DNA of 64,000 bases from Liolophura sinensis (lineage: Eukaryota; Mollusca; Polyplacophora; Chitonida; Chitonidae), in assembly GCF_032854445.1 (NCBI RefSeq), contig NC_088300.1, positions 45,501,682 through 45,565,681 of the forward strand, read 5' to 3'. A program made the translations under genes and the position numbers. The notes under the pieces were generated by a model. That model saw nothing but the letters and a program-made list of their open reading frames with translations. It was not told where the DNA came from and made no database searches. This document shows positions 39,001-50,200 of the stretch, in pieces. Numbering within the stretch: the first letter of the stretch is position 1; each line of letters begins with the position of its first letter.

Positions 39001-42000
39001 CAAGTATGCCAGATCTGCGACCTATCGTTCAAATGGAAACTTATGGAGAATAACGTTCAACAGCAATGAAATAAATAAATAAATAAATCACCTGATTGGA
39101 TATTGGTCCATCCTTTCTCTGGAAGCTGTAAATGGGTGTCTACATCTACTGAGTTCACCGTTATCTGAACACAAGCCGGCAATGGGTGGTGTTTGTCTCT
39201 GTACTTAGCGAAGGCCTCTTCGAATCCCATTCTACTGGGACCTTCTCCAGAAAATAAAACTGTACAGAAAGGAAATTTCTGATAAATCAGTTTGCTTGTC
39301 TTCAAAACCTTGAGATCGATATTGGTTTTATTTTATCTCGACTAACAGCTTAGAAGGGCATTTTCTCTGATAGAACGAAGACAATCACGACTGAATTATA
39401 ACAACTGTTAAATCATATGGGTGGCTGCCATTTTGGGGGTGTTGAGTTGATGTGGGTGTTTTTATACGCCAGTTACCGATGACGGGCTGTATAAGACCAG
39501 GCTTTGTATGCATGAGATCACAAGGCAGTCCTGGACTTCCGTCAGACTTAGTCTTCTGTTGGTGTTATTCCTGAACTTGAATTTGAACCTGAACCATAAT
39601 TGCTTGTGAAAGTTCATTGAATGAGAATGAGGATGAGAGTGGCATTAATATAAAAATTTCCCCAGGAATGTCACAATTTTAGACTAAGCCGGACTATAAG
39701 CCTTATGTCTGTAAGACAGCTTTGGGACTCCGGGGGCCTGGGTATTCCATAATACGCCCATTTATCGCCCCGGTCGAAAGTTTCTCAGAAGTTAGACAAA
39801 AACTTTACGCGATCAAAATAATGTAGTATACCTGTTTGCTGAAAGCAATTCTATTAGCAGACAAAAAGCTTTTCTCTGTTATTGGCTGGGGTCCAAGAAC
39901 GCACTGGATTCCAGCAAGCCCTTCACCTTGGCTGGTAATTCCACATATGGTAGCTTTCACAACAGGAAATTAATCACTAAATGTATACCTGTATTTTCTG
40001 AGCTACTCTGCCACTGACAACATACAATCCAAACTAACTTCAGCGTCTATGTAATAATAAAAAATATACCGAAACAAAGCTTCAACGCTATAGGCGAAAA
40101 CATTGCATAGCTTGCTACCTCGACGTTACCACGTTTTCTGTAAAGATCTGTTGAAACGTCACAAATCAGTCCAACATAGATGAGATTATACAATATATTT
40201 ACAGCATTTACTATTTAATTGTACAGTATTGCTTGATAAAAGGCATTCAACGACAGAAATATTGATTAAACAGGGTCTTTGACACCTGCATATAAGATAT
40301 TGAGATCTAGTTTCAAGGTTTTTCTGGAGCCAGAAATAAACTGTAGACCTGCCGACTTTGTCCATAGATTAGGTGTGGTAGCTAATCTAAGTACGCTAAT
40401 TCTGGCTTTCTGTCCGGTCGTACGTGAGAAGGTCTGCCAGCGGATGGTCGTGGGTTTCCCCCGGGCTCTGCCCGGTTTCCTCCAACCATAATACTGGCCG
40501 CCGTCGTAAGAGTGAAATATTCTTGCGTGCGGCGTAAAAAACCAGTCCAATAAATAAATAAATAAATAATCCAAGCACTAAATACTAAATTTTATATTCC
40601 AAAGACGTATCATTGTCAGCAGAACTGTCATATGGGTTGTACAAATGAACAAATGACCCTTGACCAATGGGTTCGGGAGTACGAAACTAGCTTTGTATCA
40701 ACGCAATATGTAATAAACATGCAATTTGTAACAACCATTAAAACTTGCCAGTCTGAGATTGGCATTTTGTAATAAGTTGTTACAAATTGTAACTCTAAGA
40801 GTGGTTTTTGGTAATGACTGATTCCTGTCAAGAAGACGCTGGAAAGATAGCCACACCTAAAGTGGCTAAAGTCATGAATGAGAATAACGACGAACTTTTA
40901 TTGAGCACATATTTGTTACATTGAATATATATTTGTTACATTGAATATTTGTTACATTGAATACATATTTGTTTTCCGCAGTTATTTTGCCAACTATCAC
41001 ACAGTCTTTGATGCCCTAGTTTTGTGCTCAATGATGTAATCTTTTATATTCTGTATACTGTGTGGGTTTAAGATATGGACTGTGAATGTTGATAATAGAC
41101 ATAGTGACTGACAGATGTGATAAATAAGAAAAATGACGAAAGCTGCATCTAAGAACATATTTGTTACATATTACATATTTTGTTTGTATTCTATTATATA
41201 TCTAATTATAAATATTCAACTTATTTCATACATTTCATTAGAACATATTTTACTGAACATTTATCCGTAACCTGCAAATGGCCCAGTTATTATCTTTTGT
41301 TATGCAAATTTAATGAAATGCTAACTTTTAGTTTTAAAACATTATATGTGGATATTGAGAGTAAACAGCATAAACCCTCACAGTACCCCCCCCCCACCTC
41401 CCCCCCCCCACGGTAAACATTACCAACATTCTCGGAAAATATCATAAACCCTGGCAGTAAACATTACAACTCCCCGTTGTAAACACAATAAACCCTCACA
41501 GTTAACATTATACTCCCTCGACGAAACAATCATAAAGTATTAAGGAAGACATCAAAAACCTCCTGAGCAAACATCAGACACCTTCGCAGTAAAGATCACA
41601 AACCCTAATCATAAATGGTCAAACAGTCTTGGTAAAACTTTCACAAACTGGTCATCTTCAGATGAAATTTTCCATTGTCTTCTTGAGACGAATAAGCTAT
41701 TACAAAAAGCCACTCTGGGAATGACAATTTGTAATAAGTTATTGCAAAAAGCCACTAGGAGAGTGACACACTGTAGTAATTATTACAAACTGCGTTTCAC
41801 TGCGAATTGCTTTAGCGTCTTCAATAAGTTCCTAAAGGAAGTTATCGTCATTACTCTTATTCACAACACATGTCAGGTTAGGCTTGGTCATCTTTAGATG
41901 AAAATTTCCACAGGAAACAGGAATAAGTTATTACAAAAAGCCACTCAGGGAGTGGGAATTAATTGTTACAATTTGTGTTTTTCTTACAGACTGCGTTGTT

Positions 42001-45000
42001 ACACAGCTCCGCTCTGATTTTTAGGTCGCAAAACACTAATGCAATCATTCAAATGAATATTCTAATAAAATACTATAAACCTAAACATCTGTTCAATTGT
42101 CCACACTACAGATAACATGAAACGCTTGTCATGAAAATTATTAAATACTATACAGTCTTTAGTAAGACATAATTTTATCAACCTGTCTTTCACTGCAGAA
42201 ACTGTCAAGGAGGCAAAACACCCCCGGCAACATGATATAGACGACAGAAGGCCCATGCTAACATGATATGTAGCAGACAAGAACGCCTCAGACAAGGCAC
42301 TAAAATGAGAGAAACTCGGATAAAACACAAAGCAGGTGTGAACCTAACAAAATATGTACAGCGGACAGAATACCTCACACAAGACGCATTAGGAGACAAA
42401 ACACCTCAAACAGATCAAACAGAGGGGAAACCTTAGAAAAAACGCTAAGCCGGCGGAACACCTCAGACAACATGATATAGCAGTCAGAACACCTCAGATA
42501 ACGTGTTATAGCCGTCAGAACGCCTCAGACAACGTGATATAGCAGTCAAAACACCTCAGACAACACGACATGCATGCAGAACGCCTCATGATATAGCAAT
42601 CAGAACACCTCATACAAAACGATATGGCAGATAGCAGCAACATGCTAAGCCGCCGGTAACACGTCCAGCAGACGTGACACCTCATACAAGCTGCCAAGGA
42701 AGCAAGTAACGAAGCAAGACACACTCAGCGCAATAGATAACTGATCCAATCACCCAGGAATGTTGAGTCACGCACTGAGCAAAGAAGATTGGACATATCA
42801 ACGGAAGCTCAATTTATCATAATTATGCTATAGTTAATTGGTATGTACCTCAGTTTAAGGCCAAGACAGCGCCTGCTAAAACATATTTCAATCGAAAGTA
42901 GGAAACTCAAGCTTTCTAAAAAGTATCACACTTTATTATTTTAATGAGATTTCACAGAATAACATGTAAAACCAAATGACAATACTGCACAAACGGCTGG
43001 TTTGATTCGAGGCAGAGATCTTGAGAATTTTACCCAATCAAAAACGTTGCCATCAGATTGCGCGGTCTAAGGTATGACGTAGCCTTTACCCATTTACTCC
43101 ATAAAGTGACATATGATAACACAGCACTACTGCATACGACATCATTTGAGATCGTTTACAACGATTTAATTTCGTGTAGCCGAAGGTTCATTTCACACAG
43201 TGTTGTGGGACAGGCCTGTATCATTTACGGACTGCCACAGATGTAAATTCAGTTGATTTACAAGCTTTGTAATATTCAACGTCGGTATCACAAATTGTCA
43301 TACAGTATAGCATACCGTCGTGGTCCAAATCGCATTCATCTCCTCAAAAGTCCCTAGGCCTACATAGTCACTCTGTTCAAATTATACAAGTATTTTTTAA
43401 AAAATTTTTGTCGTTCATTTAAGTGTTTAATCAGCAGTTTGTAAGTAACAAATAGCAGAGTCGGTGCAAAATTCATTAGGGATGCCGAAGGTTTATGGAA
43501 ATGAGAAGACGGCATCTCACTGAACAACGCTTAAAATAAATTAAATCTTAGGATATATTTTGTTTATTTGATTTCATTAGAACTGAAGAATTTAAATTTT
43601 GCTCCTTCGTCTTTCTCGCATAAAAGGGATGTTTTTTTCTGTTTTCTTTTGTAAAATGCAGTAAAATTATTGAAACACCATGATCAAACAGAGGTGCTTT
43701 CTCTTGACGTTCAGGGCTGCTTTCATCTTAATAGCCATTGCTACAAAACTGAAGCAGAAAATCCAGCGACAGTCGAATACCCCGGCCGTGCATCTTCAGG
43801 CTATGTAAACAGTGTGACTGGAGTTACTTGTAAATGATACAGTAACCCTACTGTATCAACAGTTCAAGCCGCAGAAGAAATATTCTTCCTGTATGTCCGA
43901 AATTTTCGAAAAACTATATTTATCACTTGGGTCTTCATTGCCGAAGAACTTTTTTTATCTGGCATAGGTAACTGCTTACACTATTATGCGGAAAATACCT
44001 TCGACGTTAGAGACCTAGAGTAAACGTGACATCACCTTGTTATCGATAATGGAGCCGTGCTGAAGCTGTGTCAAGACAAATTTTCACTAAACTTTAACTG
44101 GTTTGAAAAAAAGCTAAAAAAAATATTTAGCGCTGGTTTAAGACACGCTAAATATTACTCTTTCAGTGGACATAAACATTAGTCAGGTGCTGTCTTTCAC
44201 TTTAAAGTTGTCCGATTAAAAGCACGTGACGATATTTGCCACCATTGATGGATTGCTGCACGTCATAGGAACATCCATTGATTATCTAGCAATTCACTGG
44301 CATGCCAATATCCTCACTGAATGCAAGTTTAGAGTTTTGAAAAGACACACGAAGGTTTACGGATATTTAAATGACATGGCGACGTAATAATTATTTAACT
44401 GATAGGTGTCCTTCGCCATATAAGAATTTTCCACTTGCAAGATGGCATTCAGGATAGAGCTGACAAGTCTACTATTAAACTCGCAGTTGAAGGAGAAGGT
44501 GCTGGATTAGATATTGAGACCCCTTTGATCAGAGGTGTTGAATCGTCGAATCGAATCAGCTATTTAACTGTCTGCGGCAGAGAAATCCGTTGACGACTTA
44601 ATATTTGATAGATGTGGTTTGTGAGCCCACTTCCTGGGGGGTGTCAAACCGTAGGTATCACAAACCATTAAGGGAGAAGAAAACTTAAAAAACATGACAC
44701 TATAGGCTGAAAAGAGCACATTTTTTCTATCTGGTGGTGCCTGCTGCATAATTGTGCCATTTTTCCTCGCCATACACGTAAAGCCTGAAAACGGCAAAGC
44801 TGGCATAAATCACCGAGTCCATCGTGTCCTCCATCTTTAACACCCGGTAATTTATGCTGGGGGTCTGTTGCCTCTCAGCCAATGGGAGTCGTTAAAACTG
44901 TCGGCTTGTTCGTGTAAACTCGGAACCTACGTCGAACTGCACTTCGCCGGTTTCCGACGGCAATTCTCCTCCTAACACAAAAGACTTCAGGACTAGTTCT

Positions 45001-46370
45001 TAGGCAAAATGGAGTCGCCCACAACGGATTTTGGCGATCACTTAATTTATAGTTTGTCAAGTACTCTTTTCTGTGGTATTTGATTGATATTTAAATTTTC
45101 TTCTCTTTTAAAGCGAAAATAAAGTCAGCCACTAAAGCTAAATTAATTAATAAAGTAGTATTCTAGAAATGTTCTAAAAATATTTTTAAAATTTTACACC
45201 GCTTATCAACAAAGTAAATAGCAAACATTCGTCAGTATCCAGCCACTCATTTAGTGACGCCATTTTGCCATGGTATAGCTGTCTAAAGTGACGTCACAAA
45301 ATCTAGGAGCTCTCCCGTAACATCGGTATTAAACAATATAACAATGAGAAAATACCAACAAAAACGTCTGATACCCAACTAAAGAGTATCAGCTTTGTCG
45401 TCGTATTTTAGTAGTCCTGCTCGTCCTCGTCCTGCATGGGTGTAAACATAACTGGATGTACCGACATCAGGGAATTTACCGAATATAACAGGATCTTTTG
45501 ACTGATAACAGACCTTTTCATTCAGATTTTGAGAAGATATTATTCCACCGATGTATGTCAATCCACTATAAGATACCACTCTGACAATCGAGAGCTAATT
45601 GTTTTTTAGACGTGATAGCCAATCATCGCGGGAAGCTTTTGACGCTAGTGATTGGCCAAATTCGTAAGGCCCTCTACAACATGCCTACTCGGAGTGAATT
45701 GTTCGTCAGAGCCATATCCCCAGTGCTGAACTTCATCTTCTCGGTTTTCAAAAGTTTATAGAAATTTTTACATATTTTTCTGTGGTGTTTCCTATATTAT
45801 GTTTTCTATGTGTATATAATGGTAAACTTTATGTTCACTTTAAAAAAGACGTGTATTCTATGTAAATAAACCAGGGCTGTTAATGGACACCCCAGACAGG
45901 TGTTATGGAAAACGCCTGCACGATATTGGTGTGTTTTTTGTCAATATCATGACACGTCGTAAACAGCTGGCCAAAAACACATTCAGTTGATTGTGCAGTT
46001 TGTACACTCCAGGGCCTCTTGGCGCGCACAGTAAATGGCACAGCATGTGGTAATGGTTTGCCGTCAAATTTCTACTCATCAACACTAAGTCAATGTACAA
46101 CGCCATTTACTGACCACAAGGTTGTTCATTTGGAACTTTAAATCCACCAGTGAAACAGTGCTAAAGATGCGAACTATATATATTGCTTATCCATTCACGT
46201 TAATAAGACCCAATAAATAAATAAAAATATCCTCTCATTTTTTGGATTAGTATGTAACACGTAAATCACTTACCCACATTCAGGGTGACCTCGTCTGTGG
46301 AACAGGCCTGGACACCCTGACAGTTAAGGAGCAGGAAAATGAGGCAGCGCATAGGTGTCCAAAGCGCCAT
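30039..46370 (-). CDS. Ionotropic glutamate receptor, gene A
   Basis: Ligand-gated cation channel subunit. Eleven exons: 46370-46274, 39259-39092, 38700-38410, 37908-37712, 36431-36375, 35922-35674, 34483-34373, 33703-33569, 33374-33165, 32095-31278 and 30351-30039. They join in phase to 881 residues. The ATG opens a signal peptide (RCLIFLLLNCQGVQA). The amino-terminal domain runs to about 420. Ligand-binding half S1 is about 425-540, with SREEVIDF; R520 equals the AMPA alpha-carboxylate arginine. M1 is about 559-579, M3 contains STYTANMAAFLTT, and S2 follows. After WW and C786, M4 is about 806-826. The tail has 50 polar residues. M1-M3 exon, WW block and M4 place it in the AMPA/kainate/delta side of the family. 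D719 replaces AMPA E705 and the Q/R region reads LLMRGTD. Subfamily and ligand are not settled. Confidence 0.95.
30452..30811 (-). repeat. SINE family B, full-length copy in gene A intron 10
   Basis: On the - strand a tRNA-like head (CCGGATAGCACGGTTGGTAG, then AGCGTCCGCTTC, then GCAGGGTCGGGTC) leads to the body and to TCGTCGTCATATGACTGAAA and a CTCACTCACTCACTC end. It lies antisense to nothing: it is in the same direction as the host gene. Confidence 0.82.
32214..32474 (-). repeat. SINE family A in gene A intron 9, with target-site duplication
   Basis: Family A body and 3' end on the - strand, A-rich tail at the low-coordinate side. TATATACCACTTG flanks it on both sides (32201-32213 and 32475-32487), a 13-bp target duplication. 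The tRNA A-box part is missing, so it is 5' truncated. Its tail lies about 120 bp from the exon 10 acceptor. Confidence 0.93.
32930..33020 (-). repeat. Intronic copy of gene A exon 9 end plus donor
   Basis: The segment carrying the exon 9 end and its donor (33110-33200) recurs here. Shared on the + strand are CACCATAATATACCAGCTTA, then TATTATTTACCC and ATTTCTCC. The copied donor would be at 32978, 186 bp downstream of the real one at 33164. The frame after the real donor meets a stop after four codons, so use of the copy would not extend the protein. Confidence 0.8.
33735..33850 (-). repeat. SINE family A, degenerate copy in gene A intron 7
   Basis: TTTGACGCCAGACTGAAGGA, then CACGAGATGGCGGCCAG and the following AGGGTAAACCACTGAC, match the decayed copies at 61500 and 9028. 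Confidence 0.6.
34150..34203. repeat. C-rich low-complexity tract
   Basis: Runs of CACCC and C. Within gene A intron 7. Confidence 0.9.
34530..34705 (-). repeat. SINE family B fragment in gene A intron 6
   Basis: GTGAGTGCTTGGGGTTAACG, TCGTACTTAACAATTTTTCA and GTCATATGACGACGAAAGGA match the copy at 30452, followed by a shortened middle (ACCGAAGGCAAATAAGC) and loss of the head. Confidence 0.85.
34985..35615. repeat. ~76-bp satellite array in gene A intron 6
   Basis: Repeated phrases are CATTGTGACATTATCCAGCC, TTATAGAACATTCAACACAA, CAAGACATCATTCGGT and AGAGAGAACATTATCTGGC. Full units of about 76 bp alternate with half units of about 38 bp, giving roughly eight unit equivalents. Confidence 0.9.
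36090..36237. repeat. 28-bp minisatellite in gene A intron 5
   Basis: About five to six units of GAAGGCTAGTTGACTGGGGT plus CCAAACAA. Confidence 0.88.
36541..36607. repeat. Short near-perfect hairpin between 9-bp direct repeats
   Basis: Arms TCCTGGGCGCC-TA-GGAAAGGGAC (36548-36570) and GTCCCTTTCCGGCGCCCAGG plus A (36581-36601) pair over 21 bases with only a TA bulge and a 10-base loop. GGACGAGTC occurs at 36541-36549 and 36599-36607, overlapping the arm ends. In gene A intron 4. Confidence 0.85.
36608..37711. other. Gene A intron 4, no other exon seen
   Basis: A locally higher-GC stretch at about 36760-37070 stands out (GGCGCACGTGG, GACCGGCCGGGGGAGTGG). No open frame or repeat match was recognised, so its origin is unknown. 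Confidence 0.35.
38860..39088 (+). repeat. SINE family A relative abutting gene A exon 2 donor
   Basis: B-box-like GGGGTTTGATTCGACC, then GGAAAAGTTCTTCAGTAATT and GATGGTTTAATCC, match the copy at 9028. The tail AAATAAATAAATAAATAAAT ends 2-3 bases from the exon 2 donor (GT at 39091-39090 on the - strand). Confidence 0.65.
40406..40569 (+). repeat. SINE family A, 3' part, in gene A intron 1
   Basis: CCGGTCGTACGTGAGAAGGT, CCCGGGCTCTGCCCGG, CTGGCCGCCGTCGTAAGAGT, ATTCTTGCGTGCGGCGTAAA and a long AATAAATAAATAAATA tail. The antisense open frames here are SINE derived. Confidence 0.88.
41369..41640. repeat. Degenerate minisatellite with C tracts
   Basis: CATAAACCCTCACAGTA-like units recur, with ACATTACAA-like linkers and two C homopolymers near 41386-41410. 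Period is irregular (about 22 or 44). In gene A intron 1. Confidence 0.6.
41651..41960. repeat. Direct duplication with palindromic core
   Basis: GGTCATCTTTAGATGAAAA, TTTCCA and GAATAAGTTATTACAAAAAG plus CCACTC occur at 41651-41725 and again at 41888-41955. A third partial AATAAGTTATTGCAAAAAGC is at about 41732, and a related TTGTAATAAGTTGTTACAAA is at about 40769. Confidence 0.7.
42195..42715. repeat. 31-bp minisatellite in gene A intron 1
   Basis: Units of CAGAACACCTCAGACAACAT plus GATATAGCAGT, regular at 42440-42620 and decaying on both sides. Confidence 0.88.
42716..46273. other. Rest of gene A intron 1, no gene seen
   Basis: Open frames at 44564-44806 and 45379-45579 (- strand) have no recognisable domain. 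An imperfect palindrome GCCAATCATCGCGG...GTGATTGGC lies at about 45620-45655. Confidence 0.4.
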
Positions 46371-47248
46371 ACCTTGACACCGGCCCACAACTACAACACG
46401 CGACAACCTCGTTGCAATGTCCACATCGCTTTGTTCTTATGATATATGATAAACACGAGGGTCGCAGTTTCATCCAATCCGTATCTATCTTTCAGCGCTT
46501 ACCCTGAGCGTCACTCTAAGTTAATTTCCCTTAGGTCAAATGCTCGTAGGTATCGCTTGTTGGTACTTCGGTTGGTATTATCATAGTCCTACACCCAGTC
46601 ACGCCTGACATTTGGCATGAAGAACGGGTTATAAATATTTTATTGGGAGCACGTACAAAAGAAAGGACAAAGTTTAATGTTATTTTATTTTCCATAATGG
46701 CCAGTGACAACAACACGATGTAGAAACACAGTTGCTATGCATGTGTGTGTGCTATACATATATTAATATATAAAACGATGAATGTGGATATAAAAGCCTA
46801 AAATGGAAACATGGCAAATACAGGTAGCGTGTAGACAACATTTCAGCAAGAAAGAGTACTAATTTAGAAATAGAAAGGCTATGAAACTTTCAGAATGCGA
46901 GACAATTAAAATCGTCCACACAGTGTTTAACCGCTTAAAAAGCCGACGATATTTGTCGGGTCTAATCACTAGTGAATACCTATTTAATTGGATTTAGTAG
47001 ATTTGGCTCCATGCAAGCTCATCGTTGAGGTTGCATCCAGACAACCCTGGGTCCCTGGGGCCGCTTATAGATATGACGCATTCGACACACTAATGTAGCT
47101 GTCAGCCCACATGCCTGATCATCCATAACATGCGTCCCATGCGTACTCACATCCCGATCACGTTCAAACGATTCTGTCCCATGCGTGTACTGAGTTTCAC
47201 TCGAAGATCAATTACAAACATGCTAAAGTGCTGGATCCCGATGATGTA
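46371..47248 (-). other. Spacer between iGluR genes B and A
   Basis: Only 878 bp separate the gene B stop from the gene A start. An AATAAA on the - strand at 46644-46639 is a candidate gene B polyadenylation signal, which would leave under 300 bp for the gene A promoter. Confidence 0.45.
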
Positions 47249-50200
47249 TCATTCTTTTGGCACCTCAATCGGTTTGGCCAGCAAATAAAACTTTTTGAAG
47301 AGAAAAAAGGCAGCACTACATGCCAACCCAAAGAGGCCCACGATGAACACCCCTGCCATGTGTTTCAGCTCGAACTGGATCTTGGTGGGGCTCTTCTCCG
47401 ACTTGCCTAGCGGGTCACATCGCCTTTTGTCGTACCACCACCTAATAACAGATACACAAGCAAGGCTCTGTACATTAAGACATTTTAAATTCCATGTGTA
47501 TTTTATATTGTTTTGTGTGTCGGCGTAAAATGTCCTGTCATTACGATGCCCATGAAAAGACTTCATCAATGAGAAAGCCGTTTCCACCCAAGTAAAAACG
47601 TTTGTGATTCAGGAAGCCTCGTTCTCATTTACAAGGCCGAAAGATGTTGTAAAGGCGAATTTTCACTAATAAGCAGTAACAAACGGCCGCAAAACATGAG
47701 AATGACCATGCCCTAAGTTGATTGTAAATCACTAAGATCTCAATAGTAGCCATAACTAACAATCGACACCCTCTTGCACGAAGGGATTGTAAGCTAGGAT
47801 AACTGTAACCTACAATCAGAAATTACAATCGGGTCGACCCTCTTGTGAATATTTACAATCTCACCGAAATTAACCTTAAGTACAAATAGGCCTACTTGCC
47901 TTAGATAGACTGTTAGTTAATATTTTTCTACTCATTTTGCAAAGATGTGCAGTATAATTGTCTTAGAAAGATGATAGCATTTTTTCACATGTTGTTGTTG
48001 CTAGCTGTTGAGTCATTATGATGTAGAACTCTTTTGAAAATGAAGGTAAGAAAACTTATTGGCCGTTACACTGTTCATTTACACAGGCCACCTTTATGGT
48101 TGAGTCAAATTTGGGTAACTAGCGCGATTGTAACTTTAAAAAACATTACAGTCGCCTTACAATTCTTTTTTTCCTTTATTTTTACAATCAACGGTAAAGT
48201 CCCTTCTAGAGTCTACAATCGATTGTTAATACAATCTCTTTGTGCAAGCGGGCCCTTGTCGAGAACTGCTTCCGCCTATAGTTGAAAATGCCTTCACACG
48301 GGTGAGAAATGCTTCCACTAAGGTGAGAAAATTGAGAACAAAAGTAAAATGTCGTAAACCGTAAATTATTTATGCGCCGTACTCGTAATTTCCATTGAAA
48401 CCTAGAAGTTTTTGATATTTTTATAGTTTGCTGTATTTATTTGCTTTCATTTCACAATCTCGCCAGTTACCATATGAAGGCTCTTGAGGTGTTGCATGCT
48501 TTCGCGAAGTTATATTACGTATTACATTCTGAGAATTACCTTTTCCGGAGGTTTCTTATGGTTCCATCTTCTATCATCTTCAAGAGGGCAATGTCTATTT
48601 TACTCTTGAAGGGTGCACCCGCCGGCATCCCGATGCCATGTTCCTGTAACATAATGGGTGAGGCCACGGAGCGAGTTTTGCATTCCTGCATCTCCGCGTA
48701 CTGATTGATCAGGTAATCGAACACAAAAACACCTTTGCCGTCCTGGACAATTTTGATAGCTTCGCTGGCGTTGGCTAGGAGCCCCGAGTGGCTCTTAATC
48801 TTCTGCCAGAGACGATTGTACACCGGCTTGGTACCCCGCTTCAGGAAGTTCATGGTGGCCGAGTCCGCTACCGTGTAGACGTGGACGTTCTTTGTGTTAG
48901 CCAGGTCCTCCAGCGACTCGATGGTCTCTTCGATATTCGTCGTCGTCAGGAAGGCGGCCATGTTGGCTGTGTAGGTAGACACAGTGATGAGGACGAAAAA
49001 GGTGAAACCTGCCGACAGTATTCGCTGTGAGGAGTGGCGCGGGGAGAAGTCCGTGTCTCTTCTCATCAACGTCCCCACTGAGAACCAGAAGGTTTCCTTC
49101 ATGGTAAACTGGCGAATGTCATAGGCGTAATCCAGGGCGAAGTACACCAAGGACACCAAGAGGAAAGATCCGACGATAGCGAGCCAGAGGTTAGGCGAGA
49201 AGGGTTTGAAAAACTGGAATATGGTGAAGGTTTCATTTGGTTTAGGTATGAGGATGTCGATACCGGTGCTAATGACACCGAGACTGAAGTCCACTACCTG
49301 CTCCCGCTGCGAGGTAATCGAGATGGCGCCCATGGCCAGAGTAGCGTTCTGAAACAGTTATGTGATCGCTAGAGTAGCGTTCTGAAACAGTTATATGATC
49401 GCCAGAGTAACGTTCTGATACACTTATTTGATCGCCAGAGTAGTGTTCTGATACAGTTATATGATCACCAGAGTAGCCTTCTGATACAGTTATATGATAG
49501 CCAAGAGTAGCCTTCTGAAACAGTAATATGATCGCCAGGAATAGCCTTCTGAAACTGTTATATGATCGCCAATAGAAGCGTTCTGATACAGTTGTATGAT
49601 TGCCAGAGTAGCGTTCTGATACAATTATATAATCGGCAAGAGTAGCATTCTGATACAGTTATATGATCGCCAAGAGTAGCGTTCTAAAACTGTTGTATGA
49701 TCGCTAGTTGAAGCGTTCTGAAACAGTTATATGATTCCTAATAGTAACGTTCTGAAACTGTTATATGATCGCCCATTGTAACGTTCTAAAAAAGTTTATG
49801 ATCGCCAGGAGTAGCAAACAGCTGTATGAGCAGCAAGAGTACCGTTCTGAAACAGCTATATTTTCTCGATTGTACAATCAAATTTCGAAATAAAGTTAAT
49901 ATATCATTGTTACTCCATACTGCTTGGAAAATTCTTTCATTCATTTGCGCCTGAAACGTCTTAAAAGTTAGTGTATAAAATTATCTTTGCAATTTTTGCG
50001 AAAATGTAGTTTCGAACAACTGTGAAATCCGAAATGTAGTGTCGCTAAATCTAAACTAAATCTAAAAGACTCTAAATCACAGACGTCGAAGATCGAAATG
50101 TACTATTTGCCACAGACCAAAAAGTATTGTTGACAAGTAGCAAAGGCCAAAAAGTGGTACTGACAAATGTCAACGGCCGAAACGTAGTCCTCACAAACCA

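Noticed and set aside
44564-44806. Coding exon or transposon relic in gene A intron 1
   Set aside because: No family could be recognised and no splice phase fits gene A.
49338-49870. CRISPR or simple intronic satellite unrelated to the gene
   Set aside because: No spacers, and the unit contains the exon 10 acceptor and first codons, so it derives from the gene itself.
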